Shown in pieces: positions 1-4,786 of a stretch of 8,675 nt of DNA. Source of the DNA: DUZB01 sp964407525 (GTDB taxonomy: Bacteria; Desulfobacterota; DSM-4660; Desulfatiglandales; Desulfatiglandaceae); assembly GCA_964407525.1 (NCBI GenBank), contig CAYOWC010000217.1, positions 1 to 8,675 of the forward strand, given 5' to 3'. Position 1 is the stretch's first letter, and every line of letters starts with the position of its first letter. The position numbers and the translations under genes are program-made. A model generated the notes under the pieces. That model did not search any database. It was given only the letters and a program-made list of their open reading frames with translations, and was not told the origin of the DNA.

Positions 1-91
1 CTATTCTAAAAAATAAACGATTATCCCTTTTCGGATATTGTGCTACTCAACACCAGTTCTAACATTTTAATCTTAGACAGATTGGAAATAC

Positions 92-97
92 TACCAC
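92..97. repeat. left target-site duplication of the MITE-like element
   Basis: TACCAC directly abuts the left inverted repeat and recurs at 273-278. If the repeat starts at C97 the duplication is 5 bp (TACCA); if at C98 it is 6 bp. In the host gene this copy encodes part of the leucine-proline codons just before the insertion. Confidence 0.7.
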
Positions 98-136
98 CTA
101 AAAGCTGCAATTAGATTTTAGCTATTGGCCGTTAGC
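97..136. repeat. left terminal inverted repeat with four NNTTAGC heptamers
   Basis: After the perfect 18 bp end come heptamer-like units AATTAGA (109-115), TTTTAGC (116-122), TATTGGC (123-129) and CGTTAGC (130-136). These are the reverse-complement form of the GCTAANN units in the right arm. The arms pair along about 40 bp with several mismatches, mostly in the variable bases of each heptamer. Confidence 0.7.
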
Positions 137-232
137 TTAAAGGATTCAAACATTTGAATGCTTTCTTGCTATATTGAAGCTTTCATTTTTTGATGCCAAG
201 CTAATGTAACCGTAAATAACCGATATCGTGGG

Positions 233-272
233 GCTAATAGCTAACGGCTAACCGCTAATTGCAGCTTTTAGG
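233..272. repeat. right terminal inverted repeat with four GCTAANN heptamers
   Basis: Four perfect head-to-tail heptamers are visible: GCTAATA (233-239), GCTAACG (240-246), GCTAACC (247-253) and GCTAATT (254-260), followed by GCAGCTTTTAGG. The last heptamer overlaps the perfect inverted-repeat end that pairs with 97-114. Confidence 0.72.
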
Positions 273-278
273 TACCAC
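273..278. repeat. right target-site duplication of the MITE-like element
   Basis: This is the second copy of TACCAC, immediately after the right inverted repeat. It continues in frame into CAG TAC CGT (Q Y R) of the acetyltransferase, showing the same protein position on both sides of the element. Confidence 0.7.
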
Positions 279-607
279 AGTACCGTGGAAAGAAGCTCGG
301 CCTCACTATCTTGCATCACATGATTGCCCGTTTTTCAGCCGGGGCCTCTATTGTTGCGATGAAACCTTTTCCTCTTCAGTTCGAGCCCGTAAGAGACGGG
401 GACAGAAAAAAATGGCGTGACAAGATGTGTTTAGATCAATTTCCAACTGATGAAAACATCGCTAAAAAAAAGCTTCACGACTATTATCACAAACTGGGGT
501 TTATTCTTCTCAGCGGCACCCCAATGATGGTTGTCTCAACGGCTTGGTCATTTTCTAGAGACCGGCAGTGGCAAAGCCATTAGCCCTTGTGCCAACATCC
601 ATAACAA

Positions 608-628
608 AATAGGTTTGGTAACCTTTAT
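608..628. promoter_or_regulatory. small dyad upstream of hsdM
   Basis: AATAGGTT (608-615), a TGGT loop and AACCTTTATT (620-629) form a short inverted repeat with one bulged base, about 40 bases before the hsdM start. It could be an operator for autoregulation or merely a weak hairpin. No controller gene is present in the window and no clear -35/-10 pair accompanies it. A CATAATAT stretch at 643-650 resembles a -10 box but has no -35 partner at normal spacing. Confidence 0.2.
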
Positions 629-651
629 TGAAATCTTAAAAGCATAATATC

Positions 652-659
652 GGAAAAGG
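652..659 (+). promoter_or_regulatory. Shine-Dalgarno site of hsdM
   Basis: GGAAAAGG ends five bases before ATG 665. It supports that start codon, and no better ATG is nearby in the same frame. Confidence 0.6.
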
Positions 660-664
660 CATAC

Positions 665-2983
665 ATGACTCAAGTAGCGAACAATCAGGCCGCCTACATC
701 TGGTCCCTGGCCGACCTGTTACGTGGTGATTTCAAGCAAAGTCAATATGGCCGCGTGATCCTTCCCTTTACGCTTTTGCGTCGCCTCGAAGGGGTATTGG
801 AGGAAAGTAAAGAGGCCGTCCTTACAGAATATGAAAATGTCCAAAAGATGGGTCTTCCGGAAGAGGCGGAAGAAAAATTGCTGCTTCGGGCCACCGGCGG
901 GTTGTCATTTTTTAACATCTCTAAGATGGATCTCTCCAAACTGGGTGAATCGGGCATCAAAGATAACCTGCAATCTTATATTCAGGGATTTTCCAAGGAT
1001 GCCCGCGAGATATTTGAATACTTTAATTTTGCTGAGTTCATCGGTCAACTGAACGATGCCAACCTGCTCTATAAAGTGGTGCAAAAGGTCCGGCAAACCG
1101 ATTTAAGTCCCAGGGCCATTTCCAACCATGATATGGGCCTGGTGTTTGAAGAACTGATCCGCCGATTTGCTGAAAGTTCCAATGAAACCGCAGGCGAGCA
1201 TTTTACCCCGCGCGATATTGTGCGCCTTACCACCTCCCTGGTATTTATGGCGGATGATGATGCCTTAACCAAACCGGGCATTATCCGCACCATTTACGAC
1301 CCCACCGCCGGTACGGGCGGTTTTCTTTCTTCCGGTATGGAATATGTGCATGAGTTGAACCCGCAAGCGGTCATGCGGGCCTTTGGTCAGGAGCTTAATC
1401 CGGAGAGTTACGCCATCTGTAAAGCGGATATGCTGATCAAAGGTCAAGACGTCACCAACATCAAACTGGGAAACACCCTTTCCGGCGACCAGCTTTATGC
1501 CGATAAATTTGACTACATGTTGTCCAATCCGCCTTTTGGCGTGGATTGGAAAAAGATTGAACAGGCGGTAAAAGATGAAAACACCCTCAAAGGTTATGAC
1601 GGCCGCTTTGGTCCGGGGTTGCCCAGGGTATCAGACGGCTCGCTGCTGTTTCTGCTGCACCTGATCAGTAAATTGCGGGATGGGTCCCAGGGGGGCGCCC
1701 GTATTGGTATTATTTTAAACGGCTCACCGCTGTTTACCGGCGCCGCCGGATCGGGCGAATCGGAGATCCGTCGGTATATTTTGGAAGCTGATCTATTGGA
1801 AGCCATTGTGGCGCTGCCCACCGATATGTTCTACAACACCGGTATCGCCACCTATGTGTGGGTGCTGTCCAATAAGAAAGCCGAAGCGCGCAAAGGGAAG
1901 GTTCAACTCATTAACGGGGTCAACCTCTATGGGAAAATGCGCAAGTCTTTGGGATCCAAACGCAATGTGATGGACGATGACGACATGGCCGTCATCACCC
2001 GCGCCTTCGGAAACTTTGAAGTGATCGATGCCCGTGAGCTGGATAAACCGGCCGAACAAAAGAGCAATCGCGGTCGCCAATCGGCGAATGGCAATGGTAA
2101 TGGCAAGGCGCCCAAAACCTTCGGCAGTAAAATCCTTAACTATTATGAATTCGGCTATCGCCGGATCACTATCGAAAGCCCCTTGTGCGAATCCTACCAG
2201 TTCAGTAATGAACGCATCGCCGAGCTGCGGTTTGCCCCCAAACCGTTAAACGCGCCCATGAAATGGATCTATGCCGAATACGGGCAAAACTGGTCCGACC
2301 ATAAGGATTGCAAGCTTTATGGGGTATTAAGCGAACACGCAGCGGATATTCGGAAAGCGATTAAAACTGACTTTAACAAGCTGAAAGAAAAACAGATTAA
2401 GGACCTGCTCAACCGCAAAATATGGGTATGCCAAAAACAGATAATGCTGAAAGCCAGGGAATTGCAGCAGACCATCGGCACAGAACAGTTTGATGATATG
2501 AACGGTTATGACGAGGCCGTCAAGGCCACGGGCATTAGACTGGACGCCAAGGAGAAAAAACAGATTACCGCTGCGGTCAGCTGGAAAAACCCCGATGCCG
2601 AGAAGGTCATCAAAAAAGTTCGCAAAAAGGCCAAGCCCAATCCGGTTTACGGCCTGTTTTCGTTGGACGGCAGGGTGGTTGAATACAAGCCTGACGGCGA
2701 TCTGCGGGACCATGAAAACGTTGCCCTTGATCCCGGAAAACCGGTGAATGAACTAAACGAAGCCTACTTTGCCAAAGAGGTGTTGCCCCATGTGCCCGAA
2801 GCCTGGATCGATGCCGGAAAAAAGGATGCAAAAGATGGGGAGATCGGGATTGTGGGTTATGAAATTCCCTTTAACCGGCATTTTTATGTGTACCAGCCGC
2901 CCCGGGATTTGGTGGAGATCGATGCGGATTTGGATAAGGTAAGTGCTGAGATTATGGAGTTGCTTCGTGAGGTGCGTTCATAA
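665..2983 (+). CDS. hsdM: Type I restriction-modification system methyltransferase subunit HsdM
   Basis: 772 aa N6-adenine DNA methyltransferase subunit. With HsdS it binds the target site and methylates adenine using S-adenosylmethionine. An N-terminal helical domain (about 8-145, with WSLADLLRGDF at 13-23) precedes the catalytic domain. Visible motifs are HFTPRDIV (179-186, motif X region), DPTAGTGGFL (212-221, SAM-binding motif I) and SNPPFG (287-292, catalytic motif IV NPPF). Typical HsdM proteins have about 500-530 residues. Here a low-complexity linker with NGNGNG (475-480) is followed by about 285 more residues ending in PPRDLVEIDADLDKVSAEI (745-763), a helical tail seen in a longer HsdM subgroup. 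The start is set by a good ribosome site. The stop TAA overlaps the hsdS ATG by one base, implying translational coupling. No frameshift or missing key residue is seen, so it is probably active. Confidence 0.96.
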   Translation: MTQVANNQAAYIWSLADLLRGDFKQSQYGRVILPFTLLRRLEGVLEESKEAVLTEYENVQKMGLPEEAEEKLLLRATGGLSFFNISKMDLSKLGESGIKDNLQSYIQGFSKDAREIFEYFNFAEFIGQLNDANLLYKVVQKVRQTDLSPRAISNHDMGLVFEELIRRFAESSNETAGEHFTPRDIVRLTTSLVFMADDDALTKPGIIRTIYDPTAGTGGFLSSGMEYVHELNPQAVMRAFGQELNPESYAICKADMLIKGQDVTNIKLGNTLSGDQLYADKFDYMLSNPPFGVDWKKIEQAVKDENTLKGYDGRFGPGLPRVSDGSLLFLLHLISKLRDGSQGGARIGIILNGSPLFTGAAGSGESEIRRYILEADLLEAIVALPTDMFYNTGIATYVWVLSNKKAEARKGKVQLINGVNLYGKMRKSLGSKRNVMDDDDMAVITRAFGNFEVIDARELDKPAEQKSNRGRQSANGNGNGKAPKTFGSKILNYYEFGYRRITIESPLCESYQFSNERIAELRFAPKPLNAPMKWIYAEYGQNWSDHKDCKLYGVLSEHAADIRKAIKTDFNKLKEKQIKDLLNRKIWVCQKQIMLKARELQQTIGTEQFDDMNGYDEAVKATGIRLDAKEKKQITAAVSWKNPDAEKVIKKVRKKAKPNPVYGLFSLDGRVVEYKPDGDLRDHENVALDPGKPVNELNEAYFAKEVLPHVPEAWIDAGKKDAKDGEIGIVGYEIPFNRHFYVYQPPRDLVEIDADLDKVSAEIMELLREVRS
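2087..2104 (+). repeat. three in-frame AATGGY hexamers in hsdM
   Basis: AATGGC AATGGT AATGGC encodes NGNGNG (residues 475-480) in the linker between the methyltransferase domain and the C-terminal extension. Gain or loss of units would change linker length without shifting the frame. Confidence 0.75.
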
Positions 2984-4407
2984 TGCCGCGGAGATATCAA
3001 GCGTATCCCGAGTATAAGAATTCTGGGGTTGAGTGGTTAGATAAGGTTCCTAACCACTGGGATGTGGTACAGATTAAACATTTGAGTTCTGTAAAACGGG
3101 GAGCCTCTCCACGACCGATTGATGATGCTAAATACTTTGATGACAATGGAGAGTATGCTTGGACGAGGATTGCAGATGTTACAGCATCCGATGTATATCT
3201 CACAGAAGCATCCCAAAGGTTGTCAGGCTTAGGTAGCTCATTAAGTGTAAAATTAGAACCGGAATCTCTTTTTCTGAGCATTGCAGGGTCAGTTGGGAAG
3301 CCTTGTATTACAGGCATGAAAGCTTGTATCCATGATGGTTTCGTATATTTCCCAGAACTGAAAATTCCAAATAAATTTTTGTTTTATGTGTTTGCTGGCG
3401 AGCAAGCTTATAAAGGGTTGGGTAAGTTTGGAACACAACTTAATCTTAACACTGACACAGTTGGCGGAATAAAAATTGGTTTTCCTGAAAACATTGAATT
3501 AGAAAAGATAGTCAACTTTCTCGACCACGAAACCACCAAAATCGATACCCTGATCGAAAAACAACAACAGCTCATTAAACTGCTGAAAGAAAAACGCCAG
3601 GCAGTGATCAGCCATGCCGTTACCAAAGGTTTAAATCCCGATGCCCCCATGAAGGACTCCGGTGTTGAGTGGTTGGGGGAGGTGCCGGAGCATTGGGGAG
3701 TCTGCGGCATAAAGAATATCGTATCACCTAAGAAAGATTCTATGGTAGATGGCCCATTTGGTTCAAGTGTAAACACAGACTCAGACTACGTGGATGAAGG
3801 TGTCCCTGTTATTAGAACTGTGAATATTACGAATAGTGGATTTTCAAGCGACAATCTTAAATTTATGAGAGAAGAAAAATTCAACCAATTAAAAAGGCAT
3901 GCCGTATGTCCTGGTGATGTTCTGTTTTCGAAGGTTGGGACTATTGGTAACTCATGCATACTTCCAGAATCGATCACTAAAGCTATCCTATCGACAACTG
4001 GAAGTTGTAAAATAACTGTAAATCCAGATAAGTATATTGCTGAATTTCTTGTTTTTGTTATTCAATCAATGCATGAAGAATTGATGTTGGTAGCAAATGC
4101 TAATGTGCAACCTTTTTTAAATATGGGAAATATAAAGAATCTCAAAATTTCATTTCCTTGTTTACAAGAACAGTCGCAGATTATCGAAAAATTGAACAAT
4201 AAAATTCGGAAAATTGACAACGTTATTGATAAAGCGTTGTTTTCAGAATCAATATTACAAGAACGCCGAACAGCCCTAATTTCCGCCGCCGTCACCGGAA
4301 AAATAGATGTCCGTAACTGGCAAGCCCCAATGGATTCCCGCCTGCGCGGGAATGACGAAGAATGCCGGATGGGTAAGCGAAAACGTCCCCATTACAGGGA
4401 CTATTGA
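2983..4407 (+). CDS. hsdS: Type I restriction-modification system specificity subunit HsdS
   Basis: 474 aa DNA-recognition subunit that directs HsdM and HsdR to a bipartite target. Architecture: an N-terminal SGVEWLDKVPNHW (14-26) leading into the first target recognition domain (about 27-170); a central helical spacer (about 171-215, EKIVNFLDHETTKIDTLIEK); a second SGVEWLGEVPEHW (226-238); a second recognition domain (about 239-395); and a closing helical repeat (about 396-445, ending ERRTALISAAVTGKIDVRNW). The half-repeat layout is the classical circular HsdS plan. The start ATG shares one base with the hsdM stop (TAATG), and GAGGTG at 2969-2974 can serve as ribosome site. Recognition domains are AT-rich while the conserved parts are near 55% GC by hand count, suggesting domain exchange. 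Residues 450-474 are not HsdS-like: they read through a dRS3-like palindrome (MDSRLRGNDEE). The target sequence cannot be predicted here. Confidence 0.95.
   Translation: MPRRYQAYPEYKNSGVEWLDKVPNHWDVVQIKHLSSVKRGASPRPIDDAKYFDDNGEYAWTRIADVTASDVYLTEASQRLSGLGSSLSVKLEPESLFLSIAGSVGKPCITGMKACIHDGFVYFPELKIPNKFLFYVFAGEQAYKGLGKFGTQLNLNTDTVGGIKIGFPENIELEKIVNFLDHETTKIDTLIEKQQQLIKLLKEKRQAVISHAVTKGLNPDAPMKDSGVEWLGEVPEHWGVCGIKNIVSPKKDSMVDGPFGSSVNTDSDYVDEGVPVIRTVNITNSGFSSDNLKFMREEKFNQLKRHAVCPGDVLFSKVGTIGNSCILPESITKAILSTTGSCKITVNPDKYIAEFLVFVIQSMHEELMLVANANVQPFLNMGNIKNLKISFPCLQEQSQIIEKLNNKIRKIDNVIDKALFSESILQERRTALISAAVTGKIDVRNWQAPMDSRLRGNDEECRMGKRKRPHYRDY
3016..3063 (+). repeat. first copy of the HsdS conserved-region repeat
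   Basis: Encodes KNSGVEWLDKVPNHWD (residues 12-27), the segment entering recognition domain 1. It pairs with 3652-3699, which encodes KDSGVEWLGEVPEHWG. The two are alike in protein but diverged at many third positions, so this is an old duplication rather than a recent one. Confidence 0.8.
3652..3699 (+). repeat. second copy of the HsdS conserved-region repeat
   Basis: Encodes KDSGVEWLGEVPEHWG (residues 224-239), entering recognition domain 2. The matching N-terminal copy lies at 3016-3063. Such repeats are the natural sites for exchange of recognition domains between hsdS alleles. Confidence 0.8.
4334..4353. repeat. dRS3-like 20 bp palindrome in the hsdS 3' end
   Basis: ATTCCCGCCTGCGCGGGAAT is an 8 bp perfect inverted repeat around a CTGC loop. 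It exactly matches the ATTCCC-N8-GGGAAT layout known as dRS3 in Neisseria and seen as scattered repeats in many proteobacteria. Here it lies inside the reading frame and encodes the familiar DSRLRGND peptide at the end of HsdS. There is no U-tract after the hairpin, so it is not a standard terminator, though it could affect mRNA stability within the operon. Confidence 0.85.
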
Positions 4408-4487
4408 GGTTTAGAATAGCTAAATCCCCTTGAACGAGCCTTAAGCATGCAATATTTTGCACCTAATATGCAAAAAAGGAAGCAGAA
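4408..4487. other. spacer between hsdS and the ATPase remnant
   Basis: Eighty AT-rich bases with no gene. A short dyad TGCAA-TATT-TTGCA sits at 4448-4461. A purine-rich ribosome-site-like AAGGAAG lies at 4476-4482, six bases before ATG 4488 (counted to the G), so the remnant could still be translated. No promoter or terminator is evident, so transcription probably runs through from hsdM to hsdR. Confidence 0.4.
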
Positions 4488-4745
4488 ATGGCAATAGCGG
4501 TTCATTTTTTACTCTTCGGCTTTTACTGGCGAACGAAATCAGGGGTTAAGAATTCCACGAAGATCAACCGGAAAATGCTCAACGGGTTAAGGGCCTTTAA
4601 GGAAGACTATCCGGAGGCGCGGGCCTTTCTTCTCTACCGCGGTAATGAACGGCGTTTAATCAATAACATCCTATGCCTTCCCTGCGAGCAGTTCCTGCGG
4701 GATCTGATCCCGGGCCAACCCGTTGGCGGCGGAATTGTAGGTTAG
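4488..4745 (+). pseudogene. C-terminal remnant of a DUF4143-type AAA+ ATPase gene
   Basis: The 85-codon frame resembles the extreme C-terminus of the large AAA+/DUF4143 ATPase family (intact members about 380-450 aa). YWRTKSG (13-19) is followed by KNSTKI (21-26), then LRAFKEDYPEARAFLLYRG (34-52) and LCLPCEQFL (62-70). In intact relatives YWRTKSG leads into an E-V-D-F strand, and about 15-20 residues later an E-V-K-N-S strand. The intervening piece, predicted to form the PD-(D/E)XK-like core, is missing here, with G19 joined directly to V20-K21. The N-terminal ATPase and winged-helix parts are also absent. The first 11 residues match nothing I recognise and may be junction sequence. A ribosome-like site precedes the ATG, so a short peptide may be made, but no activity is expected. 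It lies between hsdS and hsdR, probably as decayed cargo of the operon. Confidence 0.7.
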
Positions 4746-4770
4746 GCGATGCGCGGTACGCCCATCAAAA

Positions 4771-4777
4771 AAGGGAA
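4771..4777 (+). promoter_or_regulatory. ribosome site deciding the hsdR start
   Basis: AAGGGAA ends nine bases before ATG 4787. The longer in-frame start at ATG 4673 would add 38 residues that overlap the ATPase remnant in another frame and look like out-of-frame translation, so 4787 is preferred. Confidence 0.5.
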
Positions 4778-4786
4778 TTGGTTGAT

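Larger units (their letters stand above)
97..272. mobile_element. MITE-like non-autonomous element, 176 bp
   Basis: The ends are inverted repeats. CCTAAAAGCTGCAATTAG at 97-114 is exactly complementary to CTAATTGCAGCTTTTAGG at 255-272, and the pairing continues imperfectly to 136 and back to 233. It is flanked by TACCA(C) on both sides. It carries no open reading frame of useful length, so a transposase acting in trans would be needed. The AT-rich middle (137-232) holds a small palindrome, ATTCAAA-CA-TTTGAAT, at 144-159. The insertion disrupts an acetyltransferase frame, which confirms independently that this is an inserted block. The family is not identified. The exact edge is uncertain by one base, because TSD and inverted repeat share C97. 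Confidence 0.75.
1..583 (+). pseudogene. GNAT-family acetyltransferase pseudogene, interrupted by a MITE-like element
   Basis: Two separated pieces read as one GNAT N-acetyltransferase. Bases 10-96 in frame 1 give a segment ending SSNILILDRLEILP. Bases 275-583 give PQYRGKKLGL, then KPFPLQFEP, then LHDYYHKLGFILLSGTPMM, ending at TAG 581-583. QYRGKKLG fits the acetyl-CoA binding loop (Q/R-x-x-G-x-G/A) of motif A, and DYYHKLGF fits motif B of this superfamily. The break falls directly before the acetyl-CoA loop, where a 176 bp inverted-repeat element sits. Removing the element with one copy of its flanking duplication restores a continuous frame, CTA CCA CAG TAC CGT (L P Q Y R). A TAA at 7-9 lies in frame upstream, so there may be a second lesion. 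The N-terminus lies outside the window. The right piece could start at TTG 311 or ATG 320, but it would lack the acetyl-CoA loop, so I do not expect a working enzyme. Substrate unknown. Confidence 0.78.

Noticed and set aside
1..664. CRISPR array, tRNA or attachment site in the gene-poor left end
   Set aside because: The only repeats are the inverted-repeat element and its heptamers. There is no regular repeat-spacer pattern and no cloverleaf.
2327..2713. 128-codon open frame on the minus strand inside hsdM
   Set aside because: It is opposite the conserved HsdM extension, with no ribosome site and no recognisable protein, so it is a shadow frame.
4385..4401. GTCCC-CATTACA-GGGAC inverted repeat as a terminator after hsdS
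   Set aside because: Only five base pairs, located before the stop codon and not followed by a T-run.
4448..4461. TGCAA-TATT-TTGCA dyad as an operator
   Set aside because: Five-base arms in AT-rich sequence are expected by chance, and no regulator gene is nearby.
4731..4765. GTAGGTTAGGCG...TACGCCC stretch as a dispersed intergenic repeat
   Set aside because: It resembles known GTAGGTTAGGCG-type repeats, but the two halves do not form a convincing palindrome here.
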